DNA from: Saxidomus purpurata
Taxonomy: Eukaryota; Mollusca; Bivalvia; Venerida; Veneridae
Reading direction: 5' to 3'
Length of the DNA: 64,000 bases
Assembly (NCBI GenBank): GCA_022818135.1
Contig: JAFMSR010000015.1
Span: 34,689,239-34,753,238, forward strand
The notes under the pieces are model-generated. The model searched no databases. It worked only from the letters and a program-made list of their open reading frames with translations, and was not told the DNA's origin. A program made the translations under genes and the position numbers. Shown here piece by piece: positions 23,400-34,524 of the stretch (positions are counted from its first letter, which is position 1; every line of letters starts with the position of its first letter).

Positions 23400-24406
23400 G
23401 AAAAAAAACATGCAATGTTGTTCGTTTTCTACCACATTTTTGCTTCACAAAAATGTCTTCTACTAATGATTGCATCTTTTAATGATTATCCTTGTAAAAC
23501 TCATCGCCCTTTTCTAATGCAAACATTTTCATTCTTATCAAAGATCCTAAGAAATCCTGATATGTCATATAACCTCCTGGAGGAAGAATGTCACCTACTT
23601 CACAATCACTTTCATCATCACAGTCTGTTTGATCTGTCTCTTGTCACGGAAACGATTCCAGCATGTTTGATTCCCACTGATCTGTGTCATTCTCTGTGGA
23701 GAGATCATTGTCAATATCAGAAAATTCTAATTCTAAACAAAAACCGCCAATGGCACATCATCACCATCATCAGCATTATTATCAGCACAAACATCCCTTT
23801 TATAACCAAATATAACTGACTTGAAACATTTCATAATTGTTTCTTTCTTCATCTGATCCCAAGTTTTCACCGTCCAATTGATGGCATCAAGAAGGTTTAC
23901 TTTCTTGTACAGTTCTGCCATATTATCACAGTCATCCATTGTGTGCTTATTAATGATTTAAGCAAATATCTCCTGTAGTGGGCTAACAATGTCCTTATGA
24001 TACCCTAGCCAAGTGGCTGTGAGAGGTGGTGTTAGCGGGTAGAAACTTGACACACACAGTTGACATGCAATTATCACCTTCCTTCCCACGTGAAGAAGCG
24101 TTATCCAATACCAGAGGGAATTCCTGCCCTGTGTACACATTTGAAAATTCAAGCTATTTAACTATTGTTTGAAAACAACCTTGTTCATCAATTCCTTTTT
24201 GTTTGCCACATAAGAAACTCCATGTTTTTTATTGTCAACATTCTTAAAAACCTAGGGTTTTCAAATATCCCAATAGCAAGAGGTTGTAATTTTTCCCCAC
24301 TAGCAATACTGACAAACATAACAGTGCTTCTATCGTTGGAATAACCAGTCTGATGGTATGAATACATGTAGTCTCGTGTAATTCTGTGATATAATGGCCA
24401 ATGCAT
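23400..24406 (-). pseudogene. pogo/Tigger-type (DDE) transposase remnant, C-terminal half
   Basis: Minus-strand fragments in several frames follow the Tigger order: a segment with RSTVMFVSIASGEKLQPLAI and GIFENPRF, then LVLDNASS followed by VKFLPANTTS, then GIIRTLLAHYRRYLLKSL, then LLDAINWTVKTWDQMKKETI ending CFKSVIFGY, and an acidic tail. Matches to the DDE core (the LDNA Asp region) and to the helical tail are from knowledge of the family. The frame is broken by at least two frameshifts and several stops, and the N-terminal DNA-binding part is absent, with a repeat A copy lying upstream. It cannot encode an active enzyme. Confidence 0.8.
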
Positions 24407-24479
24407 GTTTTATGTCTTATTTATGAATTTTATCTATGTACATGTATTGGATGAGACGTAAATAAACTATTAAACTAAA

Positions 24480-25470
24480 CTTAACTTTATTTCCTTTTTT
24501 GAAGCTCCCCTGGCTGATAAGCTTTTCAGATCGAGGATTGTCCGCGCCGTCGTCCGTCAACATTTTGATTAAAGACACTGCTCTGAAACCTCTAGCCAAT
24601 GTTATAAAACTATGCAGGAATGTCCCTTGCATGACTCTACCATGTCGAATTCCATTCATGTAGAACTCTGAGTTCTAGGCATACAATGGAAACTTTAAAC
24701 TTATTCCGAAGCCACAGTCCTAACCTTTATTTCTTAGCACTTGTCTATACACAAAGATTTCATTAAACTCCTTTACAGAATTGACCCCGCGCGGGTGGTC
24801 TTTTATCTTTTTGCATAGGCATATAGGAAAAACTTTAAAAATCTTTTACTCTGAAACCAGCCTAGAGCTAAATATGCATGTAGCATTGTCTAGTGGACCT
24901 CTACCAGATTGTTAAATTATGAATCAGGTCAAACAATTGGCCCCCGGGATGGTCACTAAGTTTTCATAGGAATATATAAAACTTAAAATCTTCATCTTCT
25001 CTGAACCCAGGCCTAGATAATTTGCAGTTGCATTGGCAAATTACCTCTCCAAACTTTTCTTATGACCCCGGATAAAATGATCCCGAACGGGGGACTTTTT
25101 CATATGCGACATGTTAGAAACTTCCTACGTTGTCTTAAAAAGGCCTAGAGCATCTTTGGCTTGTAGCTTGCTAGTGATACCTCCACCAAGTCTGTAGATT
25201 ATGCCCGGTCAAATTGACCCCGCACGGGGTACATTTGTTCTGACATAGGTGACTAGGAAAACTATAAATATCAATACCACAACCTTTAGCATAGATGTAG
25301 CATAGTATACCTTAAAGTTTCTTTAACTTTTGCCCTGGGGACAAAATTACCTTGCCCGGGGATATTTGTTTTACAAAGTATGAATCAAACTATTTGGTAT
25401 ATAACATTATTAGTGATCTTCACCGTCTCAAGGTGAGGATTTCAGGGATCCTGGCCCTCTTGTTTAGCTT
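24480..25470 (+). repeat. dispersed repeat A, heavily degraded copy
   Basis: It keeps the family order in plus orientation: aggattgtccgcgccgtcgt, caacattttgatt, gccaatgttataaaactatg, several decayed 166-bp units (gcctagagc, tagtggacctctaccag, gaccccgcgcgggtgg), and ends ggatcctggccctcttgttt. Many small deletions distinguish it from the 18.3-kb copy. Confidence 0.8.
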
Positions 25471-25604
25471 TGGAATCACTATAACCAAACTCAATATCAA
25501 ACTTGAAGCTGAATGATAGGCACATATACAGCAACAATGTTTCAAATCCATTCTATGTAGCATACCTTCGATGACGGCTAATGTGTGATATCATATTCCC
25601 TAAC

Positions 25605-25769
25605 TACAGTCAAACCTGTGTTAAAGACCACCTGCGAAGATAGACCAGAAAGGAGATCACCGTGCACTATCAATATATAGTAGACATACCTGTGAATAAA
25701 GACCACGTGCAAACAAAGACCACATGTGTAGCTTCCTAACTGTGGTCTTTGTTCACAGGTTTGACTGTA
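25605..25769. mobile_element. 165-bp TIR MITE
   Basis: It starts tacagtcaaacctgtg and ends cacaggtttgactgta. The ends are inverted repeats of 16 bp with TA at both edges, as expected for a mariner-like TA insertion (inference). Internal ataaagaccac words repeat. Confidence 0.85.
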
Positions 25770-26444
25770 TGTTAATTTTGTTCTCGGGAGACAAAGCAAC
25801 TCTCGTGAGTTTTATAGAAGGTCCAGGCACAGTTTTAGACTTTACAGTGAAAGCATCTTTAGAATGATTTAAAAACAAAATTACATCATGTTTTACTTAA
25901 ATTTCATATTTTACATTGGTCATAAATTGTATGCAGAATGAAGAATACAAACCTGGGCAAGTTAATCGGCGCTAGTTGAATACGCATGGCAGTGTCAGTA
26001 TGAAAAAAGAACTAATTCTTGAATTAATGTCCCGATGTACTTAATGAAATAAATGTAGCTGTATAAAGTGATTATACTTAATAAATTTATGATTCTTAAT
26101 CACATAGAGATACGAATTGAACAATTACGGTATACATGTATAATAATATTCGTTTGAATCGCTTGTTCTAAGTGCAGTACGCACACAATGGACATGACAT
26201 AAGTTTCTAGTTTTTTTTCTTTTGCAGCATACACCAAACACTATATCATTTATAACTTATTAAGCAAGACAGAATATGAACAATAAGTTATATACGCTAT
26301 CTGGAAACATTTTACTTTAGTATAGGTATCAATCGGTAAAAACGTCTATACAGCTTCTATAATAATTTTCTATAATTTCATTTACTAGTATTATTATCTG
26401 TTAAAGGCATACATCGTTCAGTTTTAAGATAATCATGTCCCTTT

Positions 26445-26715
26445 CCCTACATGGGGACATATTGGCGTCCTAACGATCGTGTGGTACCGAGAATTATAAG
26501 AATGGGTTTCCCAAGGAAGTGCATCAAGACAATCACCCATGATAAGTTTACAACGGTTTATACGTTATTGACATGTGAATATTTTAAAATTCATGTAACG
26601 GAAGTATCTACCTATTGTCTACCCAGACATGATTGCTTTAGTACATCGATAGCTAGATATTGGAAGGGTTGATAATTGAATAAAGAAAGAAACTGGCAGA
26701 TGGTACGCTAACGCT
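26445..26715 (+). repeat. direct repeat C, upstream copy
   Basis: It shares, in order, atgggtttcccaaggaa, aatcacccatg, acggaagtatctacc, agacatgattgc, and gggttgataattgaataaag with 32570-32860. The second copy lies on the far side of the DUF229 gene in the same orientation. There is no open frame of note. Confidence 0.75.
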
Positions 26716-27460
26716 AGAAGTTTTTATTAAGATATACAATATATATTGGAAATACATATAGTATAATATAAATTCCGATGCATATTGAATCTCAAAGCAC
26801 CTTCATGTTCCCCTGGATACATATTTCTGTCATAATAAAATATCAAAATGATACATTTTAAAAGTGTAAACTTATGCAATAAGAAATACGTTGGCATTTG
26901 AACTTTCCAAAATATAAAACGTCGCATAACTGCACTTATGGTTCCATTTCGTATTGACAAGTCTATTTCGCAGTTCGCTTTTTAAACAGTTTTTCGTTGT
27001 CTTTTCATTTGTTCCTATTTTTTCTCACTATTACCCTTTAAAATATAGAAAATCGAAAAAATAGCGAACTTCTGTTATACACGTCGTGAGTCCATTTCGA
27101 AAAGGTGATAACACAATAGTGCATGTAATAGTAAAACGGTGCCCCATAATTAACATAGAAGATCTATTTATTTTATGTTTTCCAGTGAATTATAGAGTTT
27201 TCTCAGTGAAATAAAAGTGATAATCCACAGTTTTGAAACAGTGGATTACCATTTTTATTTTTCACTGTTTTTGCAATCTTTAACCCGGCTTAACATCAAA
27301 AAGTATACCGAGCGTAATTAATGCTGAAAACCATGCGACGATGACGTCGTTAAAATGACGTCCTTTGTGCTATTTTTTCTGATGACGTTTCCCGCGATTT
27401 TCGTCATTTTACAGAAGGAAACTCAATAAAAGTAGAGTTTTACCATAAAATAAACAGGAA

Positions 27461-27609
27461 AATTGTTGGTATCGGTGTAATATCACGTTAATTTCCTCGT
27501 GAACACCAAAATTGTTATTTTCACTCGTGGCTGCGCCACTCGTGAAAATATCACTTTTGGTGCCCACTCGGTGAAATTATAACGCGATCTTACACCGAAA
27601 CCAACAATT
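27461..27609. repeat. long imperfect palindrome (hairpin MITE)
   Basis: aattgttggtatcggtgtaa at the left is answered by ttacaccgaaaccaacaatt at the right. The arms continue inward (attttcactcgtg / cacgagtgaaaat-type pairing) to a centre at about 27533 (ggctgcgcc). It could fold into a stem of some 70 bp. It lies about 1.6 kb upstream of the DUF229 start. Confidence 0.8.
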
Positions 27610-27839
27610 ATCTCTGTTTAACTGGCAATTCTCAAAGTAAGTTTTGCCCGGTCTTCTATCATAATCGAACACAAAAAATATATTTAAAAATCGGTTCCCA
27701 TAGCAACGCTCCAAGATTTCAATTACTATTTCCATGAAAACTCCGATAAGAAATGATCATCGATTGGGAACTGCATGTCTTAAGCCGGCTAAGATCGATA
27801 GCTCTGCTGTCAGAACTATAGCTCTCCTCTCTGAAAAAT

Positions 27840-27924
27840 AGTTGACCCCTGCAGACGAAAATAACGGCGGTTTAGAAATCTGTGTATGCAATGTAACTTA
27901 CGGCGATGAAATAAAGATATTCAG
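27840..27924 (+). other. predicted non-coding 5' exon of the DUF229 gene
   Basis: The 3' edge is a near-consensus donor (TTCAG|GTAAGT at 27924/27925). It pairs with a strong acceptor (CTCTTTCAG at 29147-29155) 47 nt before the start codon at 29203. The 5' edge is not visible and the left coordinate is nominal. This is inferred from splice signals only. Confidence 0.4.
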
Positions 27925-29202
27925 GTAAGTTGCTTTGCTTCCGTATTTCTATAATCTAGTAGTTTCTTGGAAAAATATTCTGTTCGCAAAAAACTCGAGG
28001 TTTGGGACAAAATATGCCGCTTTACACATAGCCGAAAAAACTCCTCTATAGAAACAAATCGAGTAAATGTACGTTTTTTCTAATATGAATTATGTCCTGC
28101 CATGTTTCATTGTTATTTGCTCGCTAGTTATTTGAGGTTTCCATTGCTATTATTTGACATGCATACATGTACTAGAAATTTATACGACTTTGGAATATAA
28201 AAAAGTGCTGTTCTTGAGTAATACGACACGTCATATCGTAACTTAAATGCTTGTACCTGTTACTCAATCGACAATTTCTAAACTTTGCAGAAATTCTAAA
28301 TGACTGCCGGGAACATGTTTTATGGCCTCATATTTCAAGCCGGGATCAAACCATATTCATTTGTTGAAAACATGTCGGGAGGAATACCTTGAAGTTTAAT
28401 ATTCTTAATTGTTGTAAAACTGTTTTGACTGAAAATATTGGATGGTGTATGAAGGTAACTATTGGACAGATCATGGCGGGTAGTCTTAAACATGCAACAA
28501 TGTGCCCACGAAAAAGATCTGAAACCTTTCGCAATCTCCATTAAAGCTATAAAACCCTTCAAAATGACTGAACGAATGTTAAAACTCAGTATAGATGTTT
28601 TGAAAACTTATAAGAAATTACAAAATATAGTTATACTAAGTGTTTTATTTTATTTGGTAAATGAAACATAGTTTTGCTTATTTAACTACAATGTACAGAC
28701 GGGCGTTGTTTAAAGTAAAACGAATTTAAAACGAATTTACCAAAGTTAATACTCAAAGTTACATAAAGTAAAAGTTACATTGAGTAACGAAATGTAATTT
28801 CCGAACCGAGAACACATAAGCCGTGTTTCGAGGGTAATTTGACAATACAAAACATCTTTGGATATGTTTGTCGGCAAACTCAATTTTCCTTTTTAGTTCA
28901 AAGAAATACCGACATACGCTTGACATTTGCAGTTAACGCTTTCGAACAGTTATATAATTACCTTTAGAAAGGTGTGTATAGTATCATCTAGTCTGAGGGC
29001 GAGAGCAATCATTATGCTCCATGGCTAGATGGGGCTCCCCTTGCTGTTGTGTTCATGGAACAATTGAATAGCACATATTGCAGTTAATACCGTTTTTTTA
29101 AACTTCTTTTTCAACCTTTATACCTTTTACTATTTACGTTCCTCGTCTCTTTCAGAAAGGACACGAAGACGCACGTTTAAAGAGCATCGCAGTTGATAAA
29201 TT

Positions 29203-31158
29203 ATGAAACATACATTCCCAAGGAGATGCAATAAACGTTGTATTGTTTTCTTAATTATCGGTACAGTTACAATGTACCTTGTTTTAAATATTATTGCAAC
29301 AAATCACGTGCGCTTGGGATCAAGAAATCGTAGTTTTATGCAAAAATATCTTTCGAAAACAACTAAGTTAAGGCTTCAAGAGAGCGGCAAACGGAGCTTA
29401 ATTGGTACCCGGTCCCAGGCCTGTGTTCATCCAAATTTACCTCTGTGGAGCAAAGAAATTGAAAGCTATTTTGAGAAGGTGGAACCAGTTAAATGTACAG
29501 AGGAAACGGATTGGATATATACAAAAATGGGAAAATTTTATATTTCTAAAGATGCCGAGAAAAGACATGGTGAGATCAAATGTGCATACGTACCAATTGT
29601 AAATTCAAACGATACGTTTCGAAGTTTAAAACCAATTATACCTATGTCAAATGGAAGCAAGCTAGTCTCGGACGCATTTAAAGTTTCTTGTAAGTCCGCT
29701 AATGGACACACGTATGCCAATATTCACCCCTGTATCGCACCAACAACATACAGAATACCAACCGAACCCCCGCCAACTTCCGACGCATACAATGTTTTAA
29801 TGTTTGGATTTGATTCACTCTCTCGCCAAATGTTTATGCGTCTACTACCGAAGACTCATCAGTACTTCACGGAAATACTTGGTGGTTCCCTTCTCGAGGG
29901 ATATAACATTGTAGGAGATGGAACTACTCAAGCTTTATTGCCAATTCTAACTGGGAAACGGGAAACAGAAATACCGGAAGTGAGAAGAGGAAAAATGGGC
30001 GCAAGACATGTTGACGAGTTAGTAGAATTTGTATGGAAACGATACGAAAAGAAAGGCTATGTGACACAGTGGGCGGAAGATCTTGCAAATATCGGTACTT
30101 TCAATTATAGGATGCTTGGATTCAAAGATCAACCCGTCAACCATTACATGAGGCCGTTCTATCTCGCTGCTATTCCAGTTTATTCACATTTTAGAAGATA
30201 TTGCTTAGGTTCTAGAACCAGATACCAAGTGTACATTGACTGGCTTAAAGAAGGTCTAGAGTCAAACAAAGGCAAGAACTTCTTTACCTTTGGGTTCTTC
30301 TCTGAATACACCCATAGCAACAATAACCCAGTGACCTTATCTGATGACGACAATGTCAACTTTCTGAAATATCTGAAAGAATATAATATTCTTGATAATA
30401 CATTTCTAATAATCATGAGTGATCACGGTGTACGCTATGGATCTATACGGATGAGCGAACAAGGAAAGCTCGAAGAAAGAATGCCATACTTTGGTATAGC
30501 CATTCCGCCGAAATTTAGGATGAAATATCCAGAAAAGTACAGAACTTTTGTAGAAAACACAAATCGACTCGTAGTACCATCTGATGTACATGAAACTCTT
30601 TTGGACATAATTGGTGAAAAAAGTACAAAGTCTGATGTAAACAGAACCAGCTTTTCTTTATTCTCCTCTATACCAAAAGAAAGAACGTGTGTAGACGCTA
30701 AAATCGAGCCACACTGGTGCGCATGCCTGACAGCAGAAGCTGCTTCCATTTTTGATCCAAATGTCATTGATTCCGTAATGAGGGTTGTTTCTCAAATAAA
30801 TGCGATTTTGCAGGAATTCAATCAATTATGCCATTCCATATCACTCCGAAAGATTGTAAAGGCGTATTCCTTTGCAACAAATGATAAAGTATTGAAATTC
30901 AAGCAAAGCGCCGATTCCGATGGTCGCTTAGCGGACCTTAGCGACACGCTGAAAGGAGAACTCATTCACTACCAAATCACGTTTGAAACCATCCCTGGCG
31001 ATGCAGTGTTTGAAGCAACAACGCGCATGAGTTTGAAAACCGGAGATATTATTACGAACGAAAGAGAAATAAGTAGGTTAAATCGCTATAATGATGCCCC
31101 TAAGTGCATAGAACAGTCACACCCAGAGATTCGACCATACTGTTTTTGTCGACGGTAA
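29203..31158 (+). CDS. DUF229/sulfatase-like type II membrane protein
   Basis: An uninterrupted 651-residue frame in one coding exon. Residues 14-32 are a hydrophobic segment after a basic N-terminus, giving a signal-anchor (type II) topology with a luminal catalytic-like domain. Family motifs are intact: FGFDSLSRQMFMRLLPKTHQ (from 201), GDGTTQALLPILTG (238-251), FGFFSEYTHSNNN (363-375), IIMSDHGVRYGSIRMSEQGK (403-422), and EERMPYFGIA (424-433). A cysteine-rich HWCACL (504-509) follows. Asp204, Asp407 and His408 are the metal-site candidates of the alkaline phosphatase/sulfatase superfamily. NXS/T sites occur at 42, 136, 149-150 and 480. The substrate is unknown for DUF229 and I assign none. 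The start at 29203 is chosen because it precedes the anchor and lies just after a predicted 5' UTR splice acceptor. Confidence 0.92.
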   Translation: MKHTFPRRCNKRCIVFLIIGTVTMYLVLNIIATNHVRLGSRNRSFMQKYLSKTTKLRLQESGKRSLIGTRSQACVHPNLPLWSKEIESYFEKVEPVKCTEETDWIYTKMGKFYISKDAEKRHGEIKCAYVPIVNSNDTFRSLKPIIPMSNGSKLVSDAFKVSCKSANGHTYANIHPCIAPTTYRIPTEPPPTSDAYNVLMFGFDSLSRQMFMRLLPKTHQYFTEILGGSLLEGYNIVGDGTTQALLPILTGKRETEIPEVRRGKMGARHVDELVEFVWKRYEKKGYVTQWAEDLANIGTFNYRMLGFKDQPVNHYMRPFYLAAIPVYSHFRRYCLGSRTRYQVYIDWLKEGLESNKGKNFFTFGFFSEYTHSNNNPVTLSDDDNVNFLKYLKEYNILDNTFLIIMSDHGVRYGSIRMSEQGKLEERMPYFGIAIPPKFRMKYPEKYRTFVENTNRLVVPSDVHETLLDIIGEKSTKSDVNRTSFSLFSSIPKERTCVDAKIEPHWCACLTAEAASIFDPNVIDSVMRVVSQINAILQEFNQLCHSISLRKIVKAYSFATNDKVLKFKQSADSDGRLADLSDTLKGELIHYQITFETIPGDAVFEATTRMSLKTGDIITNEREISRLNRYNDAPKCIEQSHPEIRPYCFCRR

Positions 31159-31341
31159 AAGCTACAGCCATGACCACTTCATCACTGGTGACAATGGTTA
31201 TTACTTTAATGATAATAACTGAAGAGTGAACCTGATCACAAATGATCACAGATAGTGTAAGAAACCGTGACCATAGAATGTATAAGATATTGAGCTGTTT
31301 TTGAAAACTTAAAATTCAATACGGATGACATCATTTCCGTT

Positions 31342-32205
31342 TTAGCTCACCTGGCACAGTGTCAGGGTGAGCTATTTGAATCGCTCACCGCCAATCTACA
31401 ATCGCCCACCAGCCATTTCATTTAAACGACATCTCCTCTGAAACTACTTAGCCAATGTTGATGAAACTTGACAGGGATGCCCCTTGCATAAAGCACTGTT
31501 AAAGTTGTGCAAAGACTTTCATTCCGTACAAAACTCTTGTTGCTATGACAACAAACAGGAAAATATTTAAAAATCTTCTCCAAAACCACAATGCTCAGTT
31601 CTTAGATATTTTGTGCGTGACACTGTCTAGTACACTATCCTCTCTATACCTCTTGGGTCAAAATTGGCCCTGCTAGGGATGGGTGTGTCATATGTTTAAC
31701 ATAACATATATTTATAGTAAATCTTTTAAAGAGTTGTCAGAAACTGTTATCCCTAAAGCTTAGATATTAAGTGTGCTGCAGTGTGTTGTGGTCCTCAATC
31801 TATTTTGTTCAAAACATGCCCCAGGGGTTATAATTGGCCCTGTCCAATTAGTGTTTTATTTAGAGCTGTATTTAGACATACTTTTTAAATGTTCTTTAGT
31901 TTTGGTACAGTGCATCACCTAGTGGTCCTCTTAGTTCCAAAACTTTGTAGCATTGCCTATAGGTGTACAAATGGTATCCTTTGGGTCAATTGTTGGCTCA
32001 CCCCGGGGTAATTATTTTACATATACACATTAAGTATATTTTTGAAAATCTTTTAAATAATTGCAATTTCTAGAGCTTAGATATTTGATATGTAGCATTG
32101 TCTACTGGTCATCTCCCTGAACTTTTCTAAATTTGACTTTAGGGTCAACATACTGTAGCCAGGTAAACGATATAATGTCATCAAGACCTTCTTGTTTTAT
32201 TTCAG
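31342..32205 (+). repeat. dispersed repeat A, degraded copy
   Basis: It begins agctcacctggcacagtgtc and agggtgagct, keeps gacatctcctctgaaactac and gccaatgttgatgaaactt, then decayed tandem units, and ends gaccttcttgtttt. It lies about 180 bp downstream of the DUF229 stop codon and may sit in its 3' UTR. Confidence 0.8.
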
Positions 32206-32569
32206 ATCTAAAACTATGCGCATTGTGATAATAGTTTAACGGATCTGTATATTTATAATATAATTTTTAAATTCAGTGCATGTTTATGATACAGGTAGTT
32301 TTGATCTTATCTGAATTAATTATGTTTTTGATATACATATTGATTGGAAATTAAAATGTAAATTAAATATGTTTTATGATACAGCTGTTTTAGATGTAGT
32401 TTGTTAATTATATTCTAAACGAAACTTCTATCGCACCATCTGCCTTTTTCCATTATTAATTATCAGCCCTTCCAATAGATGTCAGCTTATTTAAAGCTAT
32501 CTGTGCACGAAATATATCATGAAGACACTAGGTATATACTTCCATTCCATTAATATCATGGGATACAAA

Positions 32570-32860
32570 TTTTATACAGAAGAGAATTTTAAGAGTGGGT
32601 TTCTTAAGGAAAAGGCACCAAGGCAATAACCCATGTTAAGGCGACGGAGGTTTAAACGGTAAATTAAAACTCTCTGCCGTATGATTTGCACCATTCGAGT
32701 ATTTTGAAATTAATGCATCTTGTAACGGAAGTATCTACCCAGTGTCTATATAAATGCAAGACATGATTGCCGTGTAACAACTATGCTACATTTACTAGTA
32801 TTAAAAGGGTTAACAATTAAATAAAGAAGGAAAACGGCAGGTGATGCGAAAGAAGTTTCG
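32570..32860 (+). repeat. direct repeat C, downstream copy
   Basis: This matches 26445-26715 in order and orientation (gtgggtttcttaaggaa, aataacccatg, acggaagtatctaccc, agacatgattgc, gggttaacaattaaataaag). The two copies bracket the DUF229 gene at about 6.1 kb spacing. Confidence 0.75.
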
Positions 32861-33161
32861 TTTAGTATATATCTTTATGTTATCAACGACTTATTCATTC
32901 CAAACATTTCAAGCCCAAACTGGAGATGGTATAAAGGAGAGCTGAAAGATGGCATCACCAAACCAGAAGTATATTTGACAAATTGGGTTAGGAAACACTG
33001 AAACCAAGACCGCCAAAATCCTAGCTGACATTGATGTACAACATCGTCAATGATTGTGATGGCATCCCAGCCAGACAGTATATTATCCCATCCGTTTTGC
33101 TTGGGTTGAGTATATAGTCTGTATATTTGTCCTTAGATGAGAAAATTTGCCTTTCTTGTGT

Positions 33162-33162
<1 letters not shown>

Positions 33163-33193
<31 letters not shown>

Positions 33194-33357
33194 GCCCCCC
33201 CTGGATTGGGCCCGCTTGCTATCCCCAGAATCCCAAAATAACTAAATTCTTTTGGGGGGGTGGGTCATATGAAAAACCGGAACAAAAAAAAAAACCCAAA
33301 AAAAAAAAAAAAAAATATAAAAATATATTTTTTTTTTTTTTTTTTTTTTTTTTGTAG
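33163..33357. repeat. homopolymer-rich tract (poly-C, poly-A, poly-T)
   Basis: A run of about 30 C (one G interruption) is followed by G-runs, an A-run of about 20 and a T-run of about 25. Such a mix is unusual for the window and may be an assembly or read-error artefact rather than genomic sequence. Confidence 0.7.
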
Positions 33358-33429
33358 AATCGCAAGAGAATAAACCTTCCTAAGTTTGTCGATGATATGC
33401 TTTTAACTACGTAACAATTTTATTCCAGT

Positions 33430-33870
33430 CTAATAATTCCCGTCTTTGTCTTGACGTAGCACTACGCTGAACATTTCAGCACAGGAAACACTTTGTACAG
33501 ATACAATTAGATTATGCATCACTCTGTATGGTCGTCAGACACCCAAGTTAATATACATAAGCTGGAAATGGTCCAGCGACGCATGATCAGATGGAACAAA
33601 AACGATTACTCAATAGATACCAGTGTGGCAGACTGCAGAACATCCTTGGCTGGAACACCCTTGACAACAGGCGTGTAGCCTGCAAACTAGTTATGTTTCT
33701 AAAAAATATACTACATGTACAGTCTTGTAGTAATCTCCCTACCCAGTCCCAAACAGGTTAACAAGACATATGAACCCCCTAAGTCTCCGCCAAACTCATG
33801 CAAACTCAGACTTCTTTAAGTACTCTTGAATCATTCAAACAGACAGTGGCCAAGACCTTCTGACTTAAAA
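33430..33870 (+). pseudogene. non-LTR retrotransposon reverse-transcriptase C-terminal remnant
   Basis: Translated fragments in different plus frames match the tail of LINE-type ORF2 proteins: an LDYASLYG-like box, IHKLEMVQRRMIRW, then LQNILGWNTLDNRRVACKLV and MFLKNI. At least two frameshifts separate them. No poly-A tail or full element is present. The fragment is inactive. Confidence 0.75.
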
Positions 33871-33872
33871 AA

Positions 33873-34037
33873 ACAGGGTTCCTCTGTTGGTTTTGACTAA
33901 CCTCCACATCAAGTTTCAAGGTCCTAGGTATTAGGGTTCTCGAGTAACAATCCGGAAACCAGTTGGTAGATGGACGGACGGACCGACATACATCTGCAAA
34001 GCAATATTCCCATCTTTTTCGAAGAGGGCATAAAAAT
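33873..34037 (-). repeat. end of a dispersed repeat of the gacggacggacc...ggcataaa type
   Basis: It contains tccacatcaagtttcaaggt, ccggaaaccagttgg, agatggacggacggaccgac and a cgaagagggcataaaa end. This resembles the terminal portion of repeat B at 17.3 kb. It has no coding content. Confidence 0.5.
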
Positions 34038-34329
34038 CTCAATGATATTCACCTTAATTGTAACTACACAAAGCTGGTGTAAGAAAAAGAAGATGACAAT
34101 AAACCTTGTCAAAACTTCATGTTTGACTATAGAGTATAGACAAAAGCTAGCTAGCTGGCATAAATTAACTGAAACTGTATGTTGAAAATATTAGTATAAT
34201 TCATGTTGATTCACAAAAACTATTAGGAATTCATAAAGATAAAAGTTGAAAACACACATAGATAAAACTTGTACGAAACTGGCATTGATTGTGTGTGTTT
34301 AACATGGCACACAGCAAACACGAATGGTG

Positions 34330-34524
34330 AAAATATAATTACTAAACTACAAAAACGATCAGCCAGAATTACACTAAATACCAACAAATAAACACGCTGT
34401 CGTCTATGATGTTCAAATCCTTAAATGGCTTTCATTTCCCACCAGATGCATATATTTTACTGGTCTAATAATTTACAAAGCCCTTTATAACTTGACACCT
34501 TCGTATCTCAAAGATCTCATTATA
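34330..34524 (+). pseudogene. second non-LTR retrotransposon tail remnant, cut by a TIR element
   Basis: Fragments read ITKLQKRSARITLN and, after frameshifts, YKALYNLTPSYLKDLI, the typical end of a LINE reverse-transcriptase protein. The frame is then interrupted exactly where the TIR element at 34525 starts, so the element probably inserted here. Confidence 0.65.
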
